Source: Pseudofabraea citricarpa (Eukaryota; Ascomycota; Leotiomycetes; Helotiales; Dermateaceae). From it: DNA of 64,000 nucleotides. The stretch is from NCBI GenBank assembly GCA_029641185.1, contig JAPWGK010000032.1, positions 1-64,000 of the forward strand, written 5' to 3'. Under the pieces are notes generated by a model, which was given only the letters and a program-made list of their open reading frames with translations, had not been told where the DNA came from and searched no databases. Positions 48,023 to 59,713 of this stretch are shown here, in pieces (the stretch's first letter is position 1; every line of letters begins with the position of its first letter). The translations under genes were made by a program, and so were the position numbers.

Positions 48023-50609
48023 TCAGTTGAAGTTATCCAAGTTCCATAGCCAAAACTGGCCAAGGTCTTCAACTCTAGTGAAATTTCCGTCAGTGAAACC
48101 TGCCTGGTCTGAACCAGGTATGCCAGCCGGAACCATAGAACCGTCAGCTGGTGTGAATTGTGGATATTCAAATCCCGGATTACCATCAATTCCACCGTTG
48201 TACCGCATGAGACTACTATCATGGAAAACTATGATTGATCAGTATATGCTTGATACGATGAGTCTAAATATTACGAACCTCTCTGAAGAGTTCTCAAACT
48301 CTGGCTGAAATGAGACCCATCGGGATTGGTAATACCGTCGTCTACTGTGTCAAAAGCCCCTGTAGTGATTCCAGGGTGGAAGGCTGATCCATCTTGCAGC
48401 AATTGATCTTGGTTAGCAGTATCATGGACTTGCTCTTCACGCCCCATAGATTCGTCGTAGGTATTCTCTTCCTCGGCTGGGTGGTCATCCAACATTTCCT
48501 CCATCTCCTTGGTTAAAATTAATTGCACCAAATCCTCTAAAATTATGCTACATTGGAAGGATAGGCTGGCGTGATTCGAAAGAGCCTTCTGCATCTGCAA
48601 GGTTCTCTTCAAACCGCGCTTAGCCTCCTGGGCTGTATCGGAAAGTGTGTCTGATAGCGCACATATAAATAAAACAACAGAAGCAGTAAATATGTTCATG
48701 CCCAGAAAGGAAACAAGATGAGTTGTCCGTGCAAGAAAGAAGAGGATTTTTTTCCGCTGGAGGTTCGAGATGCGAAGCGCAGAATTTAAACATCGTTTGA
48801 AACTGATCTCGCGCATATCATCGGAGAATTGAGAGTTCGGAGTATTTATCTCAGGGGCGGCGGATTGGCTAATGGGGCCTCGGCCGGCAAGTAGCGGACG
48901 ATGCAGAACAATCATGATATTATCATACGTGAGCTGCAGTGACAGGGCCTGTAAAGAGTGGGCCTTCTCTTGCGGTGAGGATTGAGGGGTGAGATCATTC
49001 AGGTGATCGAAGGACAAATGAAGTGGCAGATCTTGTTGCCATTCCAATAAAGCTTGGTTCGCCGTTGCTACCATGGCTGGAAGTTGCGAAAAAAGCTCCA
49101 AGTTGTGCGACGTTCGGATACCATAGATATTCTCGAGAAGCGGTGATGCGATCCTATAGACAAGATTGAGCCGATATTGGTATGTTGACAGGCATATCTG
49201 TGTTGGACTTAATAATGGATCAAAATGGACATTCTCTACAACATCTGCTGGCATTGCAACATTACAATCTTTGTCGTTTATACCAAGTGGTCTCCCATAA
49301 GTGATGGTAGCAAACCTACCTCTTCGTCAGCTATTAATTTGCACCTGCGGGGAACTTGAAACAGACCTGTCCCATGTATATATTGTCCACCAAACACGTT
49401 TTCGCTCCTCTGTATCCTCAAAGGACCATCTTGCCTCTGAGTCACGATGTAAATCCATTGCTTGCGCGGTTTTTGTTGCGGCGCCTAAGATTGAAAAGGA
49501 TGACCGAGGCTTACCATGATAGAGGTAAAAAGAGCCAAGCAAAGTACAAAGCTGGACAAATTCCAACGAGTCCTCGTCCATAAGGTCCATGAACTCTCGT
49601 TGCACAACCTTCAAAAGCTCGTTTCGGAGAGCATCTAAAGTATTCTCCGAGAGGCCAAGGTCATCAGCTTTCTGTTTGGGTGTATACCAGCAGCCCATGA
49701 TTAGAACCATGACTAACAATAGCAAGAACCCACGGTCATTGCGGCTAGCCAGTCCACTGCCTACAATAGCACTATATCGAGGTCTGAACTTCGGTTCGTA
49801 CACAACCAGCGAGAACCAGTGGACGGTAGAAAAGTATGTCTCTAGGAGTTTGTTACAGACTTCATATGTTGGAAAATGAGTGCCAATAATTTCGGAGACC
49901 GCAATTAGAGGACCAGGTATATTACTCGAGCTGTTTGTGCCATTAGTATCACGACATGCTCCACCCGGAATGGCAAAAGTTGCCCTATCCTTGAAAGCTG
50001 GGGCCTTTTGAAATCTAAATATCTGCTAGCTATTAGATGACGTGAGATTATTCTACCATGGCAGTAAAACAAGACCTTGCGAGTTATTGCCAATGCTGAG
50101 TCTCCATCAAAACCAGGTAGATTCGAGTTCTCTCGTTGTAATTGAGCTGGATGAGGCGAAGATTGGCTCCCACTAGTAATCAATGGGTTGGAATTGGTCC
50201 ATGATGGTGGTGCTTGCTCTGTTTGTCGAGGTGTTGTCTCACGCGGTGAGGCAATAACATTCGGATATGGAGTTGGCACCTCGTGCCCGTTGGCAACCTG
50301 CTCAGCTGTTGAAGGTGTTCCACTTGTATGCCTCCTCTGCCGCGGGTTTCTGTAGGTGAGGTTTTAGTGTTGAGTTCGAGATATGGTTGGCCGGTGTTAC
50401 TTTGTCGTTGGCCCTGTGCTCGTCTTGCACTCCATTCGTGCACGTATACAATGCCGACAAGGACGTTCGAGGTCGCACTAGAGTGTATATGGTCAATCAA
50501 TGTGCAGAAGATAGGCAAGGGGTTCAGTTGGACTCACTCTTTGCTTCTGCCTCTTGCACCTGTCGCAAGCTTTGCTGACACGCGTGGGGAGTCTATCAGC
50601 TCTATCCAT
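48023..50609 (-). CDS. Zn2Cys6 transcription factor, pentose/polyol module
   Basis: Six exons fit by phase: 50,609-50,538, 50,477-50,401, 50,349-50,076, 50,022-49,367, 49,315-48,279 and 48,228-48,023 (773 aa). Intron 1 splits the zinc cluster ACDRCKRQKQR / CDLERPCRHCIRARMEC (spacing 2-6-5-2-6). The regulatory domain reads FPTYEVCNKLLETYFSTVHW, FYLYHGKPRSSFSILGAATK, ERKRVWWTIYTWDRFATITY and GRPLGIND. The donor of intron 3 (GTCTTG) is poor, so that junction is provisional. It is convergent with the dehydrogenase, only 56 bp between stops. Its promoter has a related GATCGGTTCGG at 50,653-50,663, hinting at self-regulation. It is the best candidate to bind the CGGTTCCG array. Confidence 0.88.
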
Positions 50610-50739
50610 GGAGGATGTTGGCGATGCATCAACGTCTAGCGTTCAGCTTCCGATCGGTTCGGTAATTTCTATCACAACCTAATTATTAGGCGGGGTTCGG
50701 CTATAAATGACTGATCATAATGATGTTCTATTACTGATA

Positions 50740-51156
50740 CTAAGAGAAATCCCAATTTACTCTTCTCTGTTTGGTAGTCTCTGAAGTTGAATTTCTACAG
50801 ATATATTTCCGCCGCTTCCTCAGCTGATGAAGACTCTGGAGTCTGTCGTGATGTTGCCGGCAAGAGGAACTGGTAGCCTCCCAGACCGGTGGTATCCAGC
50901 TTTGCGACCTGGTGTTGGTTTGCCGCACACTGCCGTAATTAGACAGGGGCGAAACGGCCCCGAAAACGAGCTGTTGTTGGCGTAAACTCGGGTCGGCATC
51001 GTGGATAGCTACGATGCGCGGGTAGAAGTCGAAGGGTGGTGTTGGCGACGTTTTGATCTCGTCATGAGCTTCTGAATTTACGCCAACCTCGGAGAGCTTG
51101 TACTCGGCAGCCGCACAATGCTGGACCACACGCAGAACAATGTCACACTCATCCAT
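50740..51156 (-). CDS. Hypothetical small protein, weakly supported
   Basis: A 138-codon frame from ATG 51,156 (MDECDIVLRVVQHC); the frame extends upstream only to a TTG. It begins with an acidic, amphipathic part and ends in a basic, Ser/Arg-rich tail (HQLRKRRKYICRN). I recognise no domain, and the plus strand has only short frames here. It could be a real lineage-specific gene, an exon of a longer one, or chance. The rest of 50,610-51,692 shows nothing recognisable. Confidence 0.25.
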   Translation of the reverse strand: MDECDIVLRVVQHCAAAEYKLSEVGVNSEAHDEIKTSPTPPFDFYPRIVAIHDADPSLRQQQLVFGAVSPLSNYGSVRQTNTRSQSWIPPVWEATSSSCRQHHDRLQSLHQLRKRRKYICRNSTSETTKQRRVNWDFS

Positions 51157-51692
51157 ACGGCATAATTTCGATACAGCATGTTGTCTGATGTCAAAGCAGA
51201 CAATATACGAAGAGGTGCTCAACAAAAATGTGCCAGTGAAAGCGGAGGATGGGAACTTTGACAATGTTTGCCGCGTTCATTCCATGGCCCAGCGTCAAAG
51301 TCCACCATGCTGAGTAAGTACCAAACTCAGGCTTTCTTAGATAACACGTACCTCCTCGATCCTCTACCCAAGGTCATCGTAATGGGTTTGGTTCATATTC
51401 ATACTGAGACTAAACTTACCCCGAGTATTCAGGTTTTAGGTTGAAGTTAGTGGAGTGGCTTCGGAAATACTAAAGTGTTATCGAGGTGACGCGTGTGTAT
51501 TCAAGTCGATTTTTAATATTCAGTATTTGAATATAATCATAAATGTAAATGATTCAGTCCTATTCATGTAGCTCACCCAGATCATATGAAAGGGATTTAT
51601 ATCTGTCAGAAGTATGCTACGTTTATGCAAATAAATGTGTACGACAGGTTCGTCGAAACTATGGCTATCTGCAAGACATATTACAAGAACAT

Positions 51693-52888
51693 CTACACAT
51701 CATTTACCAAAACATATCGGTATCGGGGCTTTCCAGCGTCCAAGTCAAGGATAGCTTGATTTGCATCTCTCATGGGTCTTTGTTCAATCCAGGGCTTAAT
51801 TTTCTTGTCTGCCGCAAGCTGGAGCATTTCTTGAATTTCCCATGGGGCTCCGATTGCGCTGCCACCAAACTTGATACCGTTCATGATGAGAGTAAAGGCA
51901 CTGATTGTTGGCAAAGAGCCTCCATCAGGATTACTATAAGAGCCGTTAACAAATATTTATCCTACTTTGCTTATCGCCAGGTGAGTTGACTTACCCAACC
52001 TGAATGAAAGTTCCTTTCACCTTCAAAAGACTAAGGTATTCGTTAAGCGGCATCTTCTCGTTTGAGACGGTGGAAACAATCAAGTCCAGAGATCGAGCAT
52101 TCTTAGTGCTCCAGTCTTTGTCGTCAGAGGTGGCAATGTATCTGTCGGCCCCGAGAGCAAGGACCTCATCCTTCTTTCCTGCTCTTCGAGAGATTCCAAC
52201 AACCTCATCCGCGCCGAGAGCCTTCGCAAACAACACACCAAAATGACCGAGTCCTCCGACGCCAACAATTCCGACCTTCTTTCCTGGTCCGCAACCATTC
52301 TGCTTCAGAGGGGAGTAAACGGTAACACCGCCGCAAAGCATGGGAGCGGCATCTGCAGAATCAATACCATCTGGAATCTTGATCACAAAGTGGCTGTGTG
52401 TTCGATTGTAGGTAGCATATCCACCATAAGACTTGCCCACACCGTTGGGATAAAGAGAGCCGTAAGTGCCGATAAATCCGGTGCAGTAGCTCTCACGGCC
52501 AACGGAGCACTCTGGGCAATCCGGCTTCAGACAGCTTCCTCCTTGAGCTCCCACGCCAACACGATCGCCGACCTTGATGTTCTTAACATTTTCCCCAACA
52601 CGCACTGCGGTGCCGATAATTTCATGACCAACGCAGCAAGCTAAATTGTATCATCCATCAGCGGAAGATGAGCCAGTGTATAGAGAGATAGATCTTACGG
52701 TATGGGGTAGGACCCCAGCCAGACTTGAGGGTGTGAAGATCTGAACCGCATATTCCACAATGACTAATCTTGATATCAACATCACTATCTTCGAATTTCT
52801 TAGGTTCAAACTCTCTCCACACCATCTTTCCCTTGACCGAATTCTCATCGAGGCCGAGCCAGCCTTCAAATTTGTAATCTGTAGACAT
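51693..52888 (-). CDS. NADP-dependent alcohol dehydrogenase (ADH6/cinnamyl-alcohol dehydrogenase type)
   Basis: Three exons fit by phase: 52,888-52,699, 52,640-51,995 and 51,933-51,693 (358 aa), the normal family length. Catalytic zinc ligands: Cys in HCGICGSDLH and the GHE of CVGHEIIG; structural zinc: Cys of SCLKPDCPEC and ESYC; then YGGYATY, the coenzyme fold GVGGLGHFGV and ISRRAGKKDE, whose Arg pair favours NADPH as in yeast ADH6. Such enzymes reduce aromatic and branched aldehydes to alcohols in the cytosol. It is not obviously part of the adjacent sugar module. Confidence 0.92.
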
Positions 52889-55196
52889 GATTCGCGATCA
52901 AGTGACTTTAAATCTTTACTTTTCTAGCCGTTGTCTAAATGTGATGGAGGAAGAACTGCAGCAACCTGACGGGATGAGTGGGCTTTATATAAATGACGGT
53001 GAGCCCCACCCCCCTGGTGTGAGTCCCTGTTCCTGGAAGATATACTGTGCTGCGGGGAGACGCTTTTTTTGTTTTCCCTTATCCTTTTCCATTTCTCCCC
53101 AATTAGGTATTACCTCATGCAGCTTATTCCGAGTTAGAAATCACGACAGAAAAGTTTTTCTCGCGCATGCTCGAAATAATTGGCTGTCGAATGCTCTTAT
53201 CATTTCTGTTATCTACAACTTGGCGGTGACGTAGTATTCGGATTCCGACACGTACCACATTAGGGTTGTCTATTTCGCGTCGATGAAGCAAGAGAACAAG
53301 ACCCCAATAAGATCTAGGATCTACAAGCAATTCGCCGAAATTCTATCCTGTCGAAGGACTACTAACTCCGTGTTTAATACCACTTATGGTTAAAATATCT
53401 CGTCTTGCGGACTTAATAAAGTGCCTAACTGCGCGTCCAGGGAGAGGGTGGTATATCAAGGAAGATTCCAACAGGATTTAGTAAGATATCACTTTAGTAT
53501 CACTCCTGAAGACAAAAATATCTCATTGGTCGCATCCTATACGATAAACCGAATGAACATTAAAGTCTCGGCTCGGATTGCCGGAGGTTACGCACACATC
53601 TGCGGGGTACCTGCATGATATTTTTGTTTCATTCTTGTGGTTTTTAAAAGCAGACCTTGTGTGCTCTTGCATGTACTTGGTTGAAATCACTTATTAAAAA
53701 ATGTTTCTGTATATCCATCGAATCATTTATACACGCTCTCTATATTTACCGTAAACTCCAAGCTCGTGCAGGAACAACTCGTTGCAACAGATTGGCACGG
53801 GACAGATGACATAAGTATCTTGCCAAAACCTTTTCTTCGTCTTAATGCAGAAAACTTATATGAAGTTAGTAGAAATTGAATACTATAAGAAGAACGCTAG
53901 CAAGCAGATTCAAAAAGTTATCATGGCTTGAGCAGAGTGCATTACTGTTAACATAGTGATCTTTCATTTTTCAGTGCCACTCTTCACGATAAACTCTCAC
54001 ATCTGGCCAAAAATATTTGAACAACGCTTCTCTACACACGGATGAAAATCCAACATCCAAATATTCAGAGTATGTTCGGCCTGGCTTGAGGAATTTTACG
54101 ATTAGATAGGTAATGTTAATGAAAGTCGCACAATTACAAATGTATGATACCACTAATAATGACGCTAATGCAGCCTGCTGACGGCGATCACTTTCATACA
54201 TGCAGGCCATCTATCCCGCCGCCCAACTCTGACAAGACTAATGTAACCTGCTGACCGCTAATAGTTTCTTACCTGCTGCTATGGTCAGGCCAAATCTTCG
54301 ATTGAAGAATTTGTAGACAGAAGTGGCGGGAAACACTTTAAGCGACGCATTTCTCGTGCAGCGGGTGTAACATGAAAGCTTGCCTCCTTTAACTTGAGCC
54401 TAAAGCACGCAGAACATTTCCAAGTCCATGTAATACAACTTGAGCTCGATAACTAATCTTGCAATCTTGTCCAACGCCGTTGTGATCGTGAGAAATTTCT
54501 AAGTTTCCGCTTTTGGGTCCCGTAAGCGACATGGCGTAGCCATAGTCCATCGTTACTTCTATACGCGTATGAAGAAGCACTGGCAAAAACGGCAGCTACT
54601 TGTGGTAAGCACACTATGAGTCACGCCGTGTGGGAGTATCAACTCTATAGCTCTGCCAGCGATGTCACTCAATTCAGTTATACCTACCACACCTACAGGT
54701 ACATTGCATTGCAGACTCCATGTATTGATCATTGCGATATCAAATCACGCCAAGTCACACGGCATTCCCACTTTTGTCAGTTTCGGCCACTGGGCACGAA
54801 GCATAGTAAGTGATACTTAGATGTGACCTGCCTTTAGTAGCAAGGTTTACGGTGAGGCAGACATGAATGTACAGTATCAAATGAAGTTTCTACGTGTTTT
54901 GAGAGATTCTCGACTTCCATCTGTTTATCTAAGTGAAAATTCATCTTCAACTTCTTCCCAGACCCTAATCGAAAAGTGGTCGCTAAAATACCCCAGACCG
55001 CTGAAATCAGCGGGACTAAATCACACGCACGAGACGAGAACATCTTATGTGACACTGTAGAGATATTCGAATCAACCATATTGATGATGACACAAGTAGG
55101 AAGCAAGGCTACATAGGGTCAGGTAAGGCACACCGACCTTGAATGCAGAAAGACCAAGATACGTAACTCAATTCTCGACTTCCTCCCTCTACAATT
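52889..55196. other. Long intergenic region without a supported gene
   Basis: About 2.3 kb. Small frames (for example 53,971-54,210 minus and 54,834-55,106 minus) show no domain. Base composition is normal and there is no RIP-type bias. I see no RNA gene or long repeat. Confidence 0.45.
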
Positions 55197-56132
55197 TTAC
55201 TCCAATTTGAACTCCTCTTTCTTCAAATACTCCTCGAGTGACGTAAGACGGCTTCTCGCCTGATCAACCGTCCACAGAATATCCTCCTTCATTGTCTTGC
55301 CATAGTAGCCATACTCCCTGATGAGTAAGTACATATCCTGCAAGTCATCTCCAAACCCCTCTGGCAACCAACTACGAAATACCTCATCAGGCACATTCTG
55401 AAAAATGACCTTTCTCTCGGTGACCTTAGCGATAATTGCTGCGATCTCATCCCATGTATACAAGCCCTGGGAAGCGGAAAGAACCTTGCCCTCATACTTG
55501 TCAGGCTCAGCCAGAATAGCACCTACCCACTTCCCCGTATCCGTAGCATCAGCAAGGGGCACCAGCGTATTACCATGACACAAGTTTGCCAAAACATACG
55601 ACCCATCGTTAGCAGGTGAAGAACGAGGCGACATACGAGAGGCGAAATTCTGCATAAAGAATCCCAGCGAGAAGAAGGATGATTTGATGGGCAGATCGCG
55701 GATATACCGTTCTATCTCAGCCTTAACATCGAAATGCTCAACTTTCAACTTCCCACCCGAGATTGAGTTTGCGTGTGGCAGCGTGCTCCAGATAAGGTAT
55801 TGCGCGCCAGACTTGATCGCTTCGTCACAGAGCGCCTTAGCTTGTGCAGTCTCAATAGCTCGCGTGTTGCCGCTGTCTTGGGTGTTGGTCAGCGCGAAGA
55901 TGGTGTGTGCTCCAGCAAGGACGAATACAAGAGAGGCTGCATCGTCGAGATCTGCTTCAACGACCTCGGCACCTTTGCTTTTGAGGGCTTGGGCGTTAGC
56001 ATGCGATGCTGAGCGCGTAATGGCCCGAATTGAATATTCCTTGGAGAGTTCTGGGTCCTTGAGGACATGGTTGGCGACTGAACCACCTTGATTGCCTGTT
56101 GCACCGAAGATGACAAGAAGCTTGGTGGGCAT
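55197..56132 (-). CDS. NmrA-like NAD(P)-binding protein
   Basis: Single exon of 311 aa from ATG 56,132 (MPTKLLVIFGATGNQGG). The frame is open upstream to 56,288, but that extension is not conserved-looking and lies in the AT-rich leader with a TATA-like run near 56,217. The N-terminal GATGNQGGSV is the NmrA/atypical-SDR dinucleotide motif, followed by RAITRS at the end of strand 2 and VEADLDD, STLPHAN and KVEHFDVKAEIERYI. There is no Tyr-Lys catalytic pair, as is usual for NmrA-like proteins, which sense the NADP state or act as reductase-like regulators. No clear partner nearby. Confidence 0.88.
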   Translation of the reverse strand: MPTKLLVIFGATGNQGGSVANHVLKDPELSKEYSIRAITRSASHANAQALKSKGAEVVEADLDDAASLVFVLAGAHTIFALTNTQDSGNTRAIETAQAKALCDEAIKSGAQYLIWSTLPHANSISGGKLKVEHFDVKAEIERYIRDLPIKSSFFSLGFFMQNFASRMSPRSSPANDGSYVLANLCHGNTLVPLADATDTGKWVGAILAEPDKYEGKVLSASQGLYTWDEIAAIIAKVTERKVIFQNVPDEVFRSWLPEGFGDDLQDMYLLIREYGYYGKTMKEDILWTVDQARSRLTSLEEYLKKEEFKLE

Positions 56133-56775
56133 TGTGATAACAATACAGAAAATTTTTAGAGAGTCAAAAGAGGCAGTTGGGGTAATTATGAATGCTGAAA
56201 GAAGAACCGATGAGATGTATAAATATAATAATGAATCTGGCTTCACAAGGTAGATCCAATCTGACGTTTTTATTTCCGTTCTCTTCAACGAAATGGAAGG
56301 TTATATATCAATCAGTACTCACGGCGATATGAAACACTTATATTCAATCCAAGCGGCTTTAAGATGACATTTACATTTTGATCCTCGACTGTTCTAAAGA
56401 ATAGCTAGTTGATAGAATTATGATTTAAGTTTAAATGACAAAGCTCTAATAGGCCCTACTTCAATTAGTTCTAATCGCCGCGTTTCGTTCGCCGATAACC
56501 ATCGGAGTTTAACGGACTTGTAACTCTGAATGGTATCAGGAAGGATCTAAAGCCTGTGTGTTGTTAATTTTGTAGGTTAAATCCGATTGTGCGTTGTTTG
56601 TAAGCAATCCGCTCCTAGAAATTATTATTCTCTCATCATTGTAATGCTCCATTTTAATCAGGATACTAAGCCACGAGCTTTCACCTTTGCCTTCTGTGCT
56701 CATTCATAATGCTGATTCTTTGTACTAAATACTAAACGCCCAAATCTAACACAGTCCCATAGCATCACGTCTGCA
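56133..56775. other. Promoter of the NmrA-like gene and intergenic DNA
   Basis: 643 bp. TATA-like AT run at about 56,215-56,230. Nothing else recognised. Confidence 0.4.
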
Positions 56776-57309
56776 TCAATTTTTGGAGACGAATCTAAAA
56801 ACCCGAAATTCAATCCCACCCAACGCACCATCCCGTTCAAGCAACCTGCCCTGCGCAACCAACGTAGCGAAGTTCATCCATCTAAATTGCTCACTCGAGG
56901 TATTGCACGTAATCGATTCCCTAACATCTCTCTCTCCAAATAGTGTACTCTTGCCCTGTCCTTTCAGCAAGAGATCCGAGACTGCGTCGTCGAGGGTGAT
57001 GAAGCCGGTGTTTTGGAACCGGAAGAGTTCGTTGGTGTCATCGTTAGAAACAGCTACAAGTGAGATGTCGAGACTGAGGATTCCGTCTGAGGCATGCAAC
57101 GTTGGGTAGTCACCACCGCCGGGAAGAACGCGGAGATTCAATTGGGGAGTGGTGTCGGGAGAAGCTGAGGTGATGGTCCCGCCTGTGATAGGGATCCAGA
57201 TTGTTGTGCCTTTTGGTGTGGAACCACCGGATAATCCTGGTGCGAGGTCGAGGTGAATGTTCGCTACATGCTCGAGACTTGGAGCAGGCGCAGAGGTGAA
57301 AGAGGACAT
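56776..57309 (-). CDS. DUF3237-domain protein
   Basis: Single exon, 177 aa, the usual size of this family. Typical features are the N-terminal EHVANIHLDLAPG strand, WIPITGGTI, VLPGGGDYP, then a long acidic segment and the closing RWMNFATLVAQGRL and GIEFRVFRF. The fold is a small beta-barrel of unknown role; in some clusters such proteins lie beside oxidoreductases. It lies between an NmrA-like gene and a small secreted protein gene, all on the same strand. Confidence 0.85.
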   Translation of the reverse strand: MSSFTSAPAPSLEHVANIHLDLAPGLSGGSTPKGTTIWIPITGGTITSASPDTTPQLNLRVLPGGGDYPTLHASDGILSLDISLVAVSNDDTNELFRFQNTGFITLDDAVSDLLLKGQGKSTLFGERDVRESITCNTSSEQFRWMNFATLVAQGRLLERDGALGGIEFRVFRFVSKN

Positions 57310-57989
57310 GATTTTTGAAAGGGGTAATGAGTGCTGTCACTTGGTTGGAATAATATGTTATAAAGTTAATAATGGGAAACAATGGATTCTTTTCTTCTCA
57401 TCTTATGTGGACAAAGGAATAATAAAAATAACTTCTCTGCCCCCTCATTGGTGACGAGGCCAGTTCGTCCTGGGAGCAAAAGCCTCATCTGCTACGTCAT
57501 TGAAGCTTGTATTTTCATCGTTCTCGCAAATCGAATTCGGACGATCTTCATAATGCTGGTCTTTTGAATCCTTCAAGTGGCCCAAACTAAGAGAAAAGTC
57601 AAAATGACTGAGTCGCGACCAACTTATCCCGAGATTCATCCTTGTCTCGAAATGAAATTGATAAGAAATATTCCTTCTGTGACCTGCGGTATGCTTAAAT
57701 CGTGTGGTTTTGTAAACATACTCTTCTTAATAGCTTGAAGTCGTCAGTATTCCAGATACTCATCCAGATACTCATCCATCTTTCCTGGCCGTGGTTGATA
57801 ATTCAGCTGTATATTTTCAATAGACTTTGTAGAACTAGTGATGGATATGTTAAGAATCACATCCTTTGTCGATGTGATGTATATGTTTAAAGTATTTATG
57901 AATATTAACTCTACATATAGTTCTCATACCCAAGCAAAACCTACGAATATTACTTGAAAAGTCTCCAAACAACGAAGATCATTCAATGC
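57310..57989. other. Intergenic
   Basis: 680 bp holding the promoter of the DUF3237 gene and the 3' region of the secreted-protein gene. A direct repeat of CCAGATACTCATC at 57,752-57,776 is the only pattern noticed. Confidence 0.4.
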
Positions 57990-58613
57990 TTAGATCCAGT
58001 GTGGGAACAGCAAAACTCGGGCGCAAGTAGCTGGGATATCGGTATATGGGTTCAATCCTCCGACATCATCAAAGCCCGCGATCATCTGGAACAATTGAGG
58101 CGCATTCTTATCGTGATACCACTCGCAGACAATCCAGCCATCGTGCTCCTCACTGTCCACCTGAATACCAGCGGGACCTTTGTTCACGAAGTTCTGTGAG
58201 CCGTAGCCGCTCGAGATAGTGACAGGCTCCCATCTTGCGTAGTTGGTGTCGCTGGCGTATGCGTTGACGCCGAAGGGGTATGGGCTAACGTCGAACTGGA
58301 GGTTTGTGCCGTTGAGGAAAGCTCTAGAGCCCGTGGTTTGAACAAAAACTGGATCAGCAAGTCCAGCGCCAGTGTGGTAGGCTTGGACTGGAGTTTTGTT
58401 AGGAACAGCTTGCGAAGTGATTTTGAAGTACTCACGTTCCCAACCGTTATAAGTGGTTGGACCGTCAGTCACGGTCATAGTGATATAGAACTCTTGAGTA
58501 GTATTTAGAGTTCCTGGGTTGTACGTCTGTCTTGCTGCAACTTCGGTCGGAAGGGCAGAGGCAAGGACAGCGAAAGCCGAAGCTGCAAGAGCAATGTTGC
58601 GAAAGAAGACCAT
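57990..58613 (-). CDS. Small secreted protein (DUF7907-like)
   Basis: Single exon, 207 aa. It starts with a clear signal peptide (MVFFRNIALAASAFAVLAS, ALPTEVAARQ), probably followed by Kex2-like processing after AAR. The mature part has YITMTVTDGP, VQAYHTGAGLADPVF and two potential N-glycosylation sites (NTT, NGT). The AYHTGAG block resembles uncharacterised ascomycete secreted proteins. The only mature Cys visible are in VCEWYHD and ATCARV, enough for one disulfide. The role is unknown; it could act on the host or substrate surface. Confidence 0.75.
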   Translation of the reverse strand: MVFFRNIALAASAFAVLASALPTEVAARQTYNPGTLNTTQEFYITMTVTDGPTTYNGWEREYFKITSQAVPNKTPVQAYHTGAGLADPVFVQTTGSRAFLNGTNLQFDVSPYPFGVNAYASDTNYARWEPVTISSGYGSQNFVNKGPAGIQVDSEEHDGWIVCEWYHDKNAPQLFQMIAGFDDVGGLNPYTDIPATCARVLLFPHWI

Positions 58614-59713
58614 TTTGTCGGTAGGGTTCGAATGGATCTTGGGATCGATGGGAGTTTTGGAGAAGCCGGTGAAGATGTCTGGTATCTGAACTCAAGGTGA
58701 GAGGGCAGGAAATCTTATATGCCTTTCCCACATAACGGAGAAGACGGGGCAAATACGAGAGAAGTTGACTGAGTCTGGCCTGGTGCCATCTCGATACTGT
58801 AGCCTGCCTCTGCAGCAGTAGTATATCCGCATGGTAAACTGGTGATCATTTGGAATGGGCTTCCAATACGAGAAGATGGTGAGAGACCAGCGGCCACTGG
58901 AAGCTCCCCTCTTTCGTCATGCGGCCCTGTGCTCAGGTCAAAGCCTCGGAATTCGACAGCGTAGATGAAGAATCACTGTCGTGTATGCGATTACTAACCC
59001 GCAATTCCCCTTGTCATGAAGGCTGAGATACGAAGTATGTCAAATGATGATGAGAAGCGTTGGTGTCGTGCAGCTACGAGGTTAAGCTTCCCCAAATGGG
59101 ATGGCGCTAGTGGAAGCTTAGCCTAAGATCCCCACGACCCTCATTTCTATTGACGACCATCTACATCATCGATGAAGCTGATTCGTTTCTGCGTCTATGC
59201 AGCGCAGTATATTTTACATATGTTAACTCGATGCGGTGTTCCGGTACCGTCACTGCGCAACGTTGCTCAGAGATATTTTCAGCGCAGTAAGCGTCGCATC
59301 GGACCGAGGACGTGTCGATTTTGTCACCTTTCGCAATACGAAATGTCAGCAGATAGTAAGCTGGCAAGTCGGTTTCAAAACAATACTCAATTCATCTCGT
59401 CTGTACATAACCATTATGGATTGTCCACAGGAAGGAAGCTATGAATGGAAGAATCATAACGGAAAACGGAAATACTTTTGAAGAGGAAACAAAAAGAAAA
59501 ACGACAGACAATAGGAGATACAAGACACTGTGACAAGTAAGTTTATGTGATTTGCTCGGAGTTTTGTAGCTTAGAGACCGAGAGAACCTGATTTTTTATT
59601 GAGAACGCCTTCTGAACTGCAACGCCGGATGATGCTGTCTATCCTATATCAATCTGCCGATCTACCCAAACACCCAAACGCCCATATCCAACCTCAAACT
59701 AGCAACGATGCCA
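58614..59713. other. Intergenic
   Basis: About 1.1 kb with the secreted-protein promoter. A 60-codon minus-strand frame (58,715-58,897) is not supported. No repeats or RNA genes seen. Confidence 0.4.
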
